Shown piece by piece: positions 1-8,899 of a stretch of 64,000 nt of DNA. The DNA comes from Pseudomonas azerbaijanoccidentalis (GTDB taxonomy: Bacteria; Pseudomonadota; Gammaproteobacteria; Pseudomonadales; Pseudomonadaceae): contig NZ_JAHSTU010000007.1 in assembly GCF_019145495.1 (NCBI RefSeq), forward strand, positions 248,001 through 312,000, in the 5' to 3' direction. A program made the translations under genes and the position numbers. Position 1 is the stretch's first letter. Every line of letters begins with the position of its first letter. A model generated the notes under the pieces. That model did not search any database. It was not told where the DNA came from and saw only the letters and a list, made by a program, of their open reading frames with translations.

Positions 1-1
1 C

Positions 2-343
2 AAAGGCATTCGTAACGTTTACCTGGGCGAATACACCCGCGTCGATGGCACCAAAATGACCGGCGCCAGCCTGTCGTCGCTGGTGGCCAAAGCCGATCCG
101 GCTGCCGACACCGCGCTGAAAGCCGACCTGGCTGCCACCGAAGCGAAGATGCAGGTCATTGTCGATCACGCCAACAAGGGTGAGCACTACGACCAGTTGA
201 TCGCTGCCGGCAACGCCGCTGGCAACCAGATCGTCCGTGACGCCATCGCTTCCCTGGTCAAGCAGACCGGTTCGATCGAAGCCGCCGCTGGCAAACTGGG
301 TATCAGCGACCTGAACCCGGACAACGCCGATCACGAATTCTGA
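2..343 (+). CDS. Imelysin family protein, C-terminal part (IcmP-like)
   Basis: The reading frame is open from the left edge and ends at a TGA, so only the last 113 residues are visible. The peptide (KGIRNVYLGEYTRVDG near its start, then a helical Ala-rich stretch) is typical of the C-terminal repeat of iron-regulated imelysins (peptidase M75 family, IrpA/IcmP type), exported proteins linked to iron acquisition. It is followed by a strong terminator, then by a di-heme protein, a second imelysin and a DUF1513 protein. That is the usual make-up of this iron-linked cluster in Pseudomonas. The signal peptide and the GxHxxE motif lie outside the window, so exact orthology to PA4370 icmP is inferred from the neighbours. 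Confidence 0.85.
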   Translation, partial: KGIRNVYLGEYTRVDGTKMTGASLSSLVAKADPAADTALKADLAATEAKMQVIVDHANKGEHYDQLIAAGNAAGNQIVRDAIASLVKQTGSIEAAAGKLGISDLNPDNADHEF

Positions 344-360
344 TCGACGCTGGCTGAATA

Positions 361-387
361 AAAAGGCGACCTTCGGGTCGCCTTTTT
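361..387 (+). terminator. Rho-independent terminator after the imelysin gene
   Basis: GGCGACC and GGTCGCC form a 7-bp stem closed by a TTCG tetraloop, with A and T tracts on the two sides. It lies 17 bases after the stop codon and separates the first imelysin gene from the following three-gene unit. Confidence 0.9.
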
Positions 388-410
388 AGTGGCCGCGGAA
401 CCGCTCCCCC

Positions 411-491
411 TGTAGGAGCTGTCGAGTGAAACGAGGGTGCGATCTTTTTTGAGGCAAGTTCAAAAAATCGCAGCCTGCGGCAGCGCCTGCA
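411..491. repeat. REP-type inverted pair, diverged
   Basis: A TGTAGGAGCTG...GTGCGATCTTTTTT unit is followed by the opposite-facing unit AAAAAATCGCAGCCTGCGGCAGCG. The first arm carries the GAGTGAAACGAG variant of the centre and the second the CCTGCGGCAG variant, so the two halves belong to different subtypes. Confidence 0.75.
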
Positions 492-580
492 AATCAAAGC
501 AAACGATAATTCCTCTTATTCAAACCTCCCTGCCCTGTTAGACTTTGCGCCCTTGTTTTGCTCGTCTTGCAGGATGTCTG

Positions 581-2008
581 ATGCCCTCGCTGCTTCTTCG
601 CTTGTCCGCACTGTTGCTGGCCTTGGGCCTGAGTGCCTGCGATGACGCCCCGCGGTTTACCGAGGCCGAACCCGGTGAAGCCCGCTCCGGCGGAAGCGCC
701 ACCGTGCGCAAGACTGATCAAAATGCATTTTCCCTGCCCTCCGCCAACCTGCCGCCTTCACGGCGCGTGGACTTCAGCGTCGGCAACAGCTTTTTCCGCA
801 ACCCTTGGGTGATCGCGCCATCGACGACGACGGCCCGCGATGGTCTTGGCCCGTTGTTCAACACCAACGCCTGCCAGGGCTGCCACATCAAGGACGGTCG
901 CGGTCACCCGCCGGAGCCCGATGACTCGAACGCGGTGTCGATGCTCGTGCGCCTGTCGATCCCCGATACTCCGGCGTATGCCAAGGTCATCGAACAACTG
1001 GGTGTGGTGCCGGAGCCGGTCTATGGCGGGCAGTTTCAGGACATGGCCGTCCCCGGCGTCCTCCCCGAGGGCAAAGTACGCGTCGACTACACCTCGGTCC
1101 CCGTTCGTTTCAAGGACGGCACAGAAATCGAGCTGCGCAAGCCAAGCCTGAATATCACCCAGTTGAACTATGGCCCGATGCATCCCGACACGCGCTTCTC
1201 GGCCCGGGTCGCACCGCCGATGATTGGCCTGGGGCTGCTCGAAGCGATCCCAGAGGAAGCGATCCTCGCCAATGCCGAGGCCCAGGCCAAAGCGAAAGAC
1301 GGCATCGCCGGGCGCCCGAACCGGGTCTGGGACGACCAACAGCAGAAAACCGTTTTGGGGCGATTTGGCTGGAAAGCCGGGCAACCGAACCTCAATCAAC
1401 AAAATGTTCACGCGTTTTCGGGTGATATGGGCCTCACGACCAGCCTGAGACCGTTTGATGACTGCACCGATACGCAAACCGCCTGCAAACAGGCGCCGAA
1501 TGGCAACGGCCCCGAGGGCGAGCCGGAAGTCAGCGATAACATCCTGCGGTTGGTGCTGTTCTACACTCGCAACCTTGCAGTCCCGGCGCGACGCGACGTC
1601 AGCGCGCCTGATGTGCTGGCCGGCAAGAATTTGTTTTACCAGGCCGGTTGTCAGTCCTGCCACACACCGAAGTACACCACCGCAGCCAACGCCGCAGAAC
1701 CTGAACTGGCCAATCAAGTGATTCGCCCTTACAGCGATCTGCTGCTGCATGACATGGGCGACGGCCTGGCCGACAACCGCACTGAATTCCAGGCCGGTGG
1801 CCGCGACTGGCGCACGCCGCCGTTGTGGGGCATCGGTTTGACCCAAGCGGTCAGTGGCCACACCCGGTTTTTGCATGACGGTCGCGCGCGCAATCTGCTT
1901 GAAGCTGTGCTCTGGCATGGCGGCGAAGCGACAGCGGCGCGCCAACAGGTTTTGTCTTTCAATGCCGAGCAGCGCGCTGCGTTGCTGGCGTTTTTGAATT
2001 CCCTTTAA
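581..2008 (+). CDS. Di-heme oxidoreductase-like c-type cytochrome lipoprotein
   Basis: This is a predicted periplasmic electron-transfer protein of the di-heme oxidoredase (DUF1111/'thiol oxidoreductase') family. The ATG at 581 is chosen over an upstream TTG because AGGA lies six bases before it and it gives a clean lipoprotein signal (hydrophobic stretch, then LSAC lipobox, Cys at about residue 20), for 475 residues. Two CxxCH heme-binding motifs are visible: CQGCH in the N-terminal third and CQSCH about 260 residues later. It is followed 27 bases later by an imelysin lipoprotein and then a DUF1513 protein, probably one transcript. In this cluster type it is thought to help with periplasmic iron redox chemistry. 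The exact substrate is unknown. Confidence 0.85.
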   Translation: MPSLLLRLSALLLALGLSACDDAPRFTEAEPGEARSGGSATVRKTDQNAFSLPSANLPPSRRVDFSVGNSFFRNPWVIAPSTTTARDGLGPLFNTNACQGCHIKDGRGHPPEPDDSNAVSMLVRLSIPDTPAYAKVIEQLGVVPEPVYGGQFQDMAVPGVLPEGKVRVDYTSVPVRFKDGTEIELRKPSLNITQLNYGPMHPDTRFSARVAPPMIGLGLLEAIPEEAILANAEAQAKAKDGIAGRPNRVWDDQQQKTVLGRFGWKAGQPNLNQQNVHAFSGDMGLTTSLRPFDDCTDTQTACKQAPNGNGPEGEPEVSDNILRLVLFYTRNLAVPARRDVSAPDVLAGKNLFYQAGCQSCHTPKYTTAANAAEPELANQVIRPYSDLLLHDMGDGLADNRTEFQAGGRDWRTPPLWGIGLTQAVSGHTRFLHDGRARNLLEAVLWHGGEATAARQQVLSFNAEQRAALLAFLNSL

Positions 2009-2035
2009 TACCCATTCCACCTTCGGGAGCCCGAC

Positions 2036-3100
2036 ATGTTTCGTCCCAAATTGTTGTTCACCAGCCTTGCCGCGCTAGCGTTGGGCGCCTGTTCGCCTCA
2101 AGACCCGCAAGCGGTCACGTCGGCAGCCATCGCCAAATCGGTGATCCTGCCAACGTACACCCGTTGGGTAGAAGCCGACCGCCAATTGGCCGTCAGCGCC
2201 CTGGCCTACTGCGAAGGCAAGGAAACCCTGGACACCGCCCGTGCCGATTTCCTGCACGCACAAAAAGCCTGGGCCGAGTTGCAACCGCTGCTGATCGGGC
2301 CGCTGGCCGAAGGCAACCGCGCCTGGCAGGTGCAGTTCTGGCCGGACAAGAAAAACCTGGTCGGCCGTCAGGTCGAGCAATTGATCACCGCGCAACCGCA
2401 AATCGATGCAGCCGCACTGGCCAAGTCCAGCGTCGTGGTGCAAGGCCTGTCGGCCTACGAATACATTCTGTTCGACAGCAAACCTGACGTGGCCAACGCG
2501 GAGCAGAAAGCCAAGTACTGCCCGCTGCTGGTCGCCATTGGCGAACGCCAGAAACAACTGGCCGAAGAGATTCTGAAAAGCTGGAACAACACCGACGGCA
2601 TGCTCGCGCAAATGAGCAAGTTCCCGAACCAGCGTTATGCCGATTCCCACGAAGCCATTGCCGATCTGTTGCGCGTGCAAGTCACCGCGCTCGACAGCCT
2701 GAAGAAAAAACTCGGCACGCCGATGGGCCGTCAGACCAAAGGCGTTCCGCAACCGTTCCAGGCCGATGCCTGGCGTAGCCAGTCTTCCCTGGCCGGCCTG
2801 GAAGCGAGCCTCGCCGCGGCCAAGTCCGTCTGGGAAGGCGTCGACAACAAGGGCATTCGCGGTCTGCTGCCAAGCGACCAGAAGCCACTGGCCGACAAGA
2901 TCGACGCAGCTTATGCCGCATCGTTGAAACTGTTCGCCGACAACAAGCGCTCGTTGACCGACATGCTCAATGACGACGCCGGTCGCCAGCAACTCAACGA
3001 AATCTACGACAGCCTCAACGTCGTCCATCGTCTGCACGAAGGCGAACTGGCCAAGGCGCTGGGCATCCAACTGGGCTTCAATGCCAACGACGGTGACTGA
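2036..3100 (+). CDS. Imelysin family lipoprotein
   Basis: A 354-residue imelysin (peptidase M75-like) protein with a signal peptide ending in LGAC, so a probable lipoprotein anchored by Cys19. The region that carries the family GxHxxE motif reads GLSAYE at residues 137-142, so the His is replaced by Ser and only Gly and Glu remain. This suggests a binding rather than proteolytic role, as with other imelysin-like proteins. It sits between the di-heme protein (27-base gap) and the DUF1513 gene (start codons overlapping or 14 bases after its stop). A role in iron uptake or iron-complex binding is inferred from family and neighbours. Confidence 0.88.
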   Translation: MFRPKLLFTSLAALALGACSPQDPQAVTSAAIAKSVILPTYTRWVEADRQLAVSALAYCEGKETLDTARADFLHAQKAWAELQPLLIGPLAEGNRAWQVQFWPDKKNLVGRQVEQLITAQPQIDAAALAKSSVVVQGLSAYEYILFDSKPDVANAEQKAKYCPLLVAIGERQKQLAEEILKSWNNTDGMLAQMSKFPNQRYADSHEAIADLLRVQVTALDSLKKKLGTPMGRQTKGVPQPFQADAWRSQSSLAGLEASLAAAKSVWEGVDNKGIRGLLPSDQKPLADKIDAAYAASLKLFADNKRSLTDMLNDDAGRQQLNEIYDSLNVVHRLHEGELAKALGIQLGFNANDGD

Positions 3101-3114
3101 TGAGGGCGAGTGCC

Positions 3115-4215
3115 ATGCTGCGACGTCAGGCTCTGACCTTAGGGAGTTTGCTGCTGGGAGCAGTGACACTGGGCGGCTGGAAGCTGTTCAAGCACAAGGA
3201 CCAAAGCCCGCTGCTGCTCTCGGCGCGGGACGATACCGACGGCAAGCATTACGCCGTCGGCTATCGGCTGGATGGCACCCGGGTGTTCGCCACCCAGGTC
3301 GGCCAGCGCTGCCACGACATCATCAACCATCCGACCTTGTCGATTGCACTGTTTGTCGCCCGTCGCCCGGGCACCGAGAGCTACCTGATCGACCTGCGCG
3401 ATGGGACGTTGCTGCAAACGGTGAGCTCCCGCCCGGACCGGCATTTCTACGGTCACGCGGTGATTCACCAAAGCGGCGACTGGCTGTACGCCACTGAAAA
3501 CGACACCACCGATCCGGGCCGTGGCCTGCTGGGTGTGTATAAGTTCGAAGGCGAGCGGCTGGTGCACAGCGGCGAGATCTCCACCCATGGCATCGGCCCG
3601 CATCAAGTGTCATGGATGCCCGACGGCGAAACCCTGGTGGTGGCCAACGGCGGGATTCGTACCGAAGCCGAAAGTCGGGTCGAGATGAACCTCAATGCCA
3701 TGGAGCCGAGCCTGGTCCTGATGCAGCGCGACGGCACGTTGCTGAGCAAGGAAACCCTCGCCCAGCAGATGAACAGCGTGCGCCACCTGGGCATCGCCAG
3801 CGACGGCACCATCGTTGCCGGCCAGCAGTTCATGGGCGCGTCCCACGAGTCCTCGGAGTTGCTGGCGATCAAGCGTCCCGGTCAACCGTTCGTGGCGTTC
3901 CCGGTGCCGGAGCATCAGTTACAGGCGATGGGGCATTACACCGCCAGTGTCGCGGTACACAGCGAGCTAAGGCTGGTGGCATTGACGGCCCCACGGGGTA
4001 ACCGCTTTTTCATCTGGGACCTGGACAGCGGCGAAGTGCGTCTGGATGCCCCCCTTCCCGATTGCGCCGGCGTGGGTGCGGTGGCCGATGGCTTTGTCGT
4101 GACATCGGGTCAGGGCCGCTGCCGGTACTACGATTGCCGTCAGACAGATCTGGTTGCAAAACCGTTGGAGCTGCCTGCGGGGCTCTGGGACAACCATCTT
4201 CACCTCATGGCTTAA
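3115..4215 (+). CDS. DUF1513 protein, likely Tat-exported
   Basis: A DUF1513 family protein of 366 residues, probably folded as a beta-propeller. The start at 3115 is preferred because GAGGGCGAG precedes it and because it opens with MLRRQALTLG, a twin-arginine-like n-region ahead of a hydrophobic segment. An ATG at 3100, overlapping the previous stop by one base, is possible and would add five residues. DUF1513 genes are regularly found last in imelysin/di-heme clusters in Pseudomonas. The biochemical function is not established. It is probably co-transcribed with the two genes before it. Confidence 0.8.
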   Translation: MLRRQALTLGSLLLGAVTLGGWKLFKHKDQSPLLLSARDDTDGKHYAVGYRLDGTRVFATQVGQRCHDIINHPTLSIALFVARRPGTESYLIDLRDGTLLQTVSSRPDRHFYGHAVIHQSGDWLYATENDTTDPGRGLLGVYKFEGERLVHSGEISTHGIGPHQVSWMPDGETLVVANGGIRTEAESRVEMNLNAMEPSLVLMQRDGTLLSKETLAQQMNSVRHLGIASDGTIVAGQQFMGASHESSELLAIKRPGQPFVAFPVPEHQLQAMGHYTASVAVHSELRLVALTAPRGNRFFIWDLDSGEVRLDAPLPDCAGVGAVADGFVVTSGQGRCRYYDCRQTDLVAKPLELPAGLWDNHLHLMA

Positions 4216-4221
4216 CCCCCC

Positions 4222-4299
4222 AAAAGATCGCAGTCTTCGACAGCTCCTACATTGGAATAATGTGCATCCTGTAGGAGCTGCCAAAGGCTGCGATCTTTT
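4222..4299. repeat. REP-type inverted pair
   Basis: AAAAGATCGCAGTCTTCGACAG is followed after a 22-base spacer by the inverted copy TGTAGGAGCTGCCAAAGGCTGCGATCTTTT. The pair begins six bases after the DUF1513 stop and lies in the gap before the efflux genes. Confidence 0.9.
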
Positions 4300-4414
4300 C
4301 GAGCTTCCCCCCTCTAATGCTTCACAACCTGTAAAAACTGGCAGTTGGATTACCTCTCCCAGTCGCGGTAATGTGCCTCACTGTCTCACCTGATTTTCTC
4401 CAAGGAACTGGAAT

Positions 4415-5563
4415 ATGCTGCGTCGCCGCATGCTGATCATGTTGGGTGTTGTTTTGCTGATCGTGCTGGTCCTGGCCGGGTACAAAGCCTTCTCCATCTA
4501 CACGATGATTCAAGGCTTCTCCGCGCCGAAACCACCGATCAGCGTCGCCGTGGCCACGGCAACCGAACGGCCATGGCAAGCACGCCTGCCCACGGTCGGC
4601 ACGCTCAAGGCACTGCAAGGTGTGGACCTGAGTCTCGAAACCGATGGGACGGTCATCGACGTCCAGTTCGAGTCCGGGCAGAAGGTCAAGGCCGGCCAAC
4701 CGATCATTCGGCTCGACAGCGCCGTGGAAAGTGCCCTGCTGGAAACCGCACAGGCAGACCTCGGGCTGGCTCAGGTGGATTACTCTCGCGGCAGTCAACT
4801 GGTGGGCAGCCAGGCCATTTCCAAAGGTGAGTTCGACCGACTGTCGGCAGTCCTGAAAAAGAGCAAGGCCACGGTCAATCAGCTCAGGGCGGCACTCGGT
4901 AAAAAAAGCATTCTCGCGCCCTTCAGCGGCACCATCGGCATTCGTCAGGTGGACGTCGGCGATTACGTGGCCACCGGCACCATGATCGCCACCCTGCAAG
5001 ACCTCAGCAGCCTTTATGTCGACTTCTTCGTTCCCGAACAATCGGTGCCGAAGATTGCCGTCGGCCAACCGGTGCAGCTCATCGTCGCGGCGTTCCCGAC
5101 TGAAGAGTTCCCCGGCACCATCAGTGCAATCAACCCCAAGGTCGAGAACAGCACGCGTAACGTGCAAGTCCGCGCCACCCTGGCCAACCCCGATGGCAAG
5201 CTGTTGCCCGGGATGTTCGCCAGCCTGCAAGTGATCCTGCCCGACCCTCAGCCGCAGATCGTCGTGCCGGAAAGCGCGATCACCTACACGCTCTACGGCA
5301 ACTCGGTCTATGTCGCCGCGCAGAAGAAAGCCGAAGACGGCAGCGTCGAAAAAGACGACAAGAGCCAGCCCGTCCTGATCGCCGAGCGGCGTTTTGTCGA
5401 AACCGGCGAACGCCGCGAAGGCATGGTGATCATCACCAAAGGCGTGAAGAACGGTGAAACGGTTGTCACGGCTGGCCAGATCAAACTGGACAACGGCGCG
5501 CACATCGCCATCAGCGACGACAAGACCCTGGCCGAAAAGAACAGTCAGCCTCGCGCTGACTGA
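4415..5563 (+). CDS. mexV: RND efflux periplasmic adaptor, MexV-like
   Basis: A membrane-fusion (adaptor) subunit of a tripartite RND efflux pump, 382 residues. It has an N-terminal membrane anchor at about residues 7-25, then the biotinyl/lipoyl-like domain (ESGQKVKAGQPIIRLD near residue 90), a helical hairpin, the second lipoyl half (LAPFSGTIGIRQVDVGDYV) and the beta-barrel domain. AAGGA lies nine bases before the ATG. The pump gene follows after 14 bases. The pair lies between a DUF1513/imelysin cluster and inaA/colRS, the position mexVW (PA4374-75) has in P. aeruginosa as I recall. The symbol therefore rests on synteny and family, not on substrate evidence. Confidence 0.85.
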   Translation: MLRRRMLIMLGVVLLIVLVLAGYKAFSIYTMIQGFSAPKPPISVAVATATERPWQARLPTVGTLKALQGVDLSLETDGTVIDVQFESGQKVKAGQPIIRLDSAVESALLETAQADLGLAQVDYSRGSQLVGSQAISKGEFDRLSAVLKKSKATVNQLRAALGKKSILAPFSGTIGIRQVDVGDYVATGTMIATLQDLSSLYVDFFVPEQSVPKIAVGQPVQLIVAAFPTEEFPGTISAINPKVENSTRNVQVRATLANPDGKLLPGMFASLQVILPDPQPQIVVPESAITYTLYGNSVYVAAQKKAEDGSVEKDDKSQPVLIAERRFVETGERREGMVIITKGVKNGETVVTAGQIKLDNGAHIAISDDKTLAEKNSQPRAD

Positions 5564-5577
5564 TCAAGGAACCCCCA

Positions 5578-8500
5578 ATGGCTTTTACTGATCCGTTCAT
5601 CCGCCGCCCGGTGCTCGCCACCGTGGTCAGCCTGCTGATCGTACTGCTGGGCTTCCAGGCCTGGAGCAAGCTGCCGCTGCGCCAATACCCGCAAATGGAA
5701 AACGCCCTGATCACGGTGACCACGGCGTACCCCGGGGCCAACGCCGAAACCATCCAGGGCTACATCACCCAGCCGATGCAGCAAAGCCTGGCCAGCGCCG
5801 AAGGTATCGACTACATGACCTCGGTCAGTCGCCAGAATTTTTCGGTGATCTCGATCTATGCCCGCATCGGCGCCAACAGTGACCGCTTGTTCACCGAACT
5901 GCTGGCCAAGGCCAACGAGGTGAAGAACCAATTGCCCCAGGACGCCGAAGACCCGGTCCTGAGCAAGGAAGCCGCCGATGCCTCGGCACTGATGTACATC
6001 AGCTTTTTCAGCAAGGAGTTGAGCAACCCGCAGATCACCGACTACCTGTCACGGGTGATCCAGCCGAAACTCGCGACCCTGCCCGGCATGGCCGAGGCGG
6101 AGATTCTCGGCAATCAGGTGTTCGCCATGCGCCTCTGGCTGGACCCGGTGAAGCTCGCCGGTTTCGGGCTAACGGCCAGCGACGTGACCAACGCGGTGCG
6201 CCAGTACAACTTCCTGTCCGCCGCCGGCGAGGTGAAGGGCGAGTATGTCGTCACCAGTATCAACGCCAGCACCGAACTGAAATCCGCCGAAGCGTTTGCT
6301 GCCATTCCGCTCAAAGTCGATGGCGACAGCCGCGTACTGCTGCGCGATGTCGCACGGGTCGAGATGGGGGCGGAAAACTACGACACCATCAGTTCTTTCG
6401 GTGGCACTCCGTCGGTGTACATCGGCATCAAGGCCACGCCTGCCGCCAACCCGCTGGACGTGATCAAGGAAGTGCGCAAGATCATGCCGGACCTTGAGGC
6501 CCAGTTGCCGCCCAACCTCAAGGGCGAGATCGCCTACGACGCCACGCTGTTCATCCAGGCGTCCATCGACGAGGTGGTGAAAACCCTGTTCGAAGCGGTT
6601 CTGATCGTGATCGTCGTGGTGTTCCTGTTTCTCGGCGCACTGCGTTCGGTTGTGATCCCGGTGGTCACCATCCCGCTGTCGATGATCGGCGTGATGTTCT
6701 TCATGCAGATGATGGGTTACTCGATCAACCTGCTGACCCTGCTGGCGATGGTGCTGGCAATCGGCCTGGTGGTGGACGACGCCATCGTCGTTGTGGAAAA
6801 CATCCACCGCCACATCGAGGAAGGCAAGACGCCGCTGGACGCCGCTATCGAAGGCGCCCGGGAAATCGCCATGCCGGTGGTCTCGATGACCATCACCCTG
6901 GCAGCCGTGTACGCACCGATTGGTTTCCTGACGGGGCTGACCGGCGCCTTGTTCAAGGAATTTGCCCTGACCCTGGCCGGCGCCGTGGTGATTTCCGGCA
7001 TCGTGGCCCTGACCCTGTCACCGATGATGTGCGCCTTTCTGCTACGCCACGATGAAAATCCCAGCGGCCTGGCCCATCGCCTGGACCTGATCTTCGAAAG
7101 CCTCAAACGGCGCTATCAGCGCATGCTCCACGGCACGCTCAATACCCGGCCAGTGGTGTTGGTGTTCGCGGTGATTGTGCTGTGCCTGATCCCGGTGTTG
7201 CTCAAGTTCACCAAATCGGAACTGGCGCCGGACGAGGACCAGGGCATCATTTTCATGATGGCCAACGCCCCGCAACCGACCAACCTCGATTACCTGAACA
7301 CCTACACCGACGAGTTCATCTCGATCTTCAAGGCGTTCCCCGAGTACTACTCTTCGTTCCAGATCAACGGTTTCAACGGCGTGCAATCGGGTATCGGTGG
7401 TTTCCTGCTCAAACCGTGGAACGAGCGCAGCCGGACCCAGATGCAAATCCTGCCCGACGTTCAAGCCAAACTGGAAAGCATCCCGGGACTGCAGATTTTC
7501 GGCTTCAACTTGCCATCCCTGCCGGGCACCGGCGAAGGTCTGCCATTTCAGTTCGTCATCAACACTGCCAACGACTATGAGTTGCTGTTGCAAGTGGTCG
7601 ACCGGGTGAAAAAACGCGCCCTGGAGTCCGGCAAGTTCGCCTTCGCCGACGTCGACCTGGCCTTCGACAAGCCGGAAGTCGTGGTCGATATCGATCGCGC
7701 CAAAGCTGCCCAGATGGGTGTGTCGATGCAGGACCTGGGCGGAACACTGGCGACCTTGCTCGGTGAAGCGGAGATCAACCGGTTCACCATCGAGGGACGC
7801 AGCTACAAAGTCATCGCTCAGGTCGAACGACCGTTCCGCGACAACCCCGACTGGTTGAACAACTACTACGTGAAAAACACCCAGGGTGAGCTTCTGGCCC
7901 TGTCGACCCTGATCACCGTGACCGACCGTGCGCGACCGCGGCAGTTGAACCAGTTCCAGCAACTCAACTCGGCAATCCTGTCCGGCGTGCCGTTGGTCAG
8001 CATGGGCGAGGCCATCGAAGTGGTCCGTCAGATCGCCCAGGAAGAAGCACCGGTCGGCTTTGCCTTCGACTATGCCGGGGCGTCGCGGCAATACGTGCAG
8101 GAAGGCAGTGCCTTGTGGGTCACCTTTGCCTTGGCACTGGCGATCATTTTCCTGGTGCTGGCCGCGCAGTTCGAAAGCTTCCGCGACCCGCTGGTGATTC
8201 TGGTGACCGTGCCATTGTCGATCTGCGGTGCATTGATCCCGTTGTTCCTCGGCTGGTCGAGCATGAACATCTACACCCAGGTCGGTTTGGTGACGCTGAT
8301 CGGGTTGATCAGCAAGCACGGGATCCTGATCGTCGAATTTGCCAACCAGTTGCGCAAAGACAAGGGCCTGACACCCCGCGAGGCAGTGGAAGAAGCAGCG
8401 TCCATTCGTCTGCGTCCGGTGTTGATGACGACGGCCGCCATGGTGTTTGGCATGGTGCCGCTGATCATTGCCTCGGGCGCGGGCGCGGTGAGCCGGTTCG

Positions 8501-8616
8501 ACATCGGAACGGTGATCGCCACGGGGATGTCGATCGGGACGCTGTTTACCTTGTTTGTGCTGCCGTGCGTGTACACATTGCTGGCTAAGCCCGATAAACC
8601 GAAAGAGCCCGCGTAA
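5578..8616 (+). CDS. mexW: RND multidrug efflux transporter, MexW-like
   Basis: An inner-membrane proton-driven pump of the HAE1/AcrB family, 1012 residues, the normal length. The N-terminus MAFTDPFIRRPVLATVVSLL is the standard first TM helix. The proton-relay acidic pair is D400-D401 in TM4 (GLVVDDAIVVVENI), and the TM10 lysine is K913 (GLISKHGILIVEFAN). It forms an operon with the adaptor just upstream. There is no outer-membrane factor gene nearby, so it probably borrows an OprM/TolC-type channel encoded elsewhere, as P. aeruginosa MexVW does. A strong terminator follows the gene. Fluoroquinolones, tetracycline and chloramphenicol are plausible substrates, only by analogy. Confidence 0.88.
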   Translation: MAFTDPFIRRPVLATVVSLLIVLLGFQAWSKLPLRQYPQMENALITVTTAYPGANAETIQGYITQPMQQSLASAEGIDYMTSVSRQNFSVISIYARIGANSDRLFTELLAKANEVKNQLPQDAEDPVLSKEAADASALMYISFFSKELSNPQITDYLSRVIQPKLATLPGMAEAEILGNQVFAMRLWLDPVKLAGFGLTASDVTNAVRQYNFLSAAGEVKGEYVVTSINASTELKSAEAFAAIPLKVDGDSRVLLRDVARVEMGAENYDTISSFGGTPSVYIGIKATPAANPLDVIKEVRKIMPDLEAQLPPNLKGEIAYDATLFIQASIDEVVKTLFEAVLIVIVVVFLFLGALRSVVIPVVTIPLSMIGVMFFMQMMGYSINLLTLLAMVLAIGLVVDDAIVVVENIHRHIEEGKTPLDAAIEGAREIAMPVVSMTITLAAVYAPIGFLTGLTGALFKEFALTLAGAVVISGIVALTLSPMMCAFLLRHDENPSGLAHRLDLIFESLKRRYQRMLHGTLNTRPVVLVFAVIVLCLIPVLLKFTKSELAPDEDQGIIFMMANAPQPTNLDYLNTYTDEFISIFKAFPEYYSSFQINGFNGVQSGIGGFLLKPWNERSRTQMQILPDVQAKLESIPGLQIFGFNLPSLPGTGEGLPFQFVINTANDYELLLQVVDRVKKRALESGKFAFADVDLAFDKPEVVVDIDRAKAAQMGVSMQDLGGTLATLLGEAEINRFTIEGRSYKVIAQVERPFRDNPDWLNNYYVKNTQGELLALSTLITVTDRARPRQLNQFQQLNSAILSGVPLVSMGEAIEVVRQIAQEEAPVGFAFDYAGASRQYVQEGSALWVTFALALAIIFLVLAAQFESFRDPLVILVTVPLSICGALIPLFLGWSSMNIYTQVGLVTLIGLISKHGILIVEFANQLRKDKGLTPREAVEEAASIRLRPVLMTTAAMVFGMVPLIIASGAGAVSRFDIGTVIATGMSIGTLFTLFVLPCVYTLLAKPDKPKEPA

Positions 8617-8624
8617 CCCTGTAT

Positions 8625-8654
8625 AAAAAAGGCCTCGCAGATGCGAGGCCTTTT
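8625..8654. terminator. Bidirectional terminator between mexW and the ColR-linked operon
   Basis: AAGGCCTCGC and GCGAGGCCTT form a GC-rich stem around AGAT, with A6 before and T4 after. The genes on each side converge here. Confidence 0.9.
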
Positions 8655-8672
8655 ATTTGGGATTGAAACTGT

Positions 8673-8897
8673 TCAACTTTGCGGCCTCATTCCTTGAGAA
8701 AGACCGAACATGAACAGCAACAAATCATGATCGGGCTGGGTGGCCACGGATGTCTTGGCGACTCGTGGCAAGGGGCAATATTCGCCGTTCGCTGAGCTTA
8801 GAACCTGCGTGCGTGGCTGCTCCCAGGCAGCCACTGCGAGCGAAGCGACTGCCAAGGCTCCAACCAAAAACAAACCTCGCGCAACTTCGAGTTTCAT
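8673..8897 (-). CDS. Small exported protein, hypothetical
   Basis: A 74-residue protein with an N-terminal signal-like segment (MKLEVARGLFLVGALAVASL, then AVAAW) and a polar tail containing one Cys. No family is recognised. Its ATG lies two bases after the stop of the InaA-family kinase gene, with AAGGG inside the end of that gene as its ribosome site, which points to translational coupling and supports it as a real gene. It is the last gene of the methyltransferase-kinase transcript and ends just before a terminator. An envelope role is inferred from the signal peptide and the ColR-linked context. Confidence 0.6.
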   Translation of the reverse strand: MKLEVARGLFLVGALAVASLAVAAWEQPRTQVLSSANGEYCPLPRVAKTSVATQPDHDLLLFMFGLSQGMRPQS

Positions 8898-8899
8898 TG

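Noticed and set aside
497..520. Fur-box-like GATAATTCCTCTTATTC before the di-heme gene
   Set aside because: Only about 10 of 19 positions match, below what I would accept, although the iron context is suggestive.
7042..8319. 425-codon frame antisense to mexW
   Set aside because: His/Gln/Arg-rich translation is typical of antisense of a GC-rich pump gene; mexW is clear.
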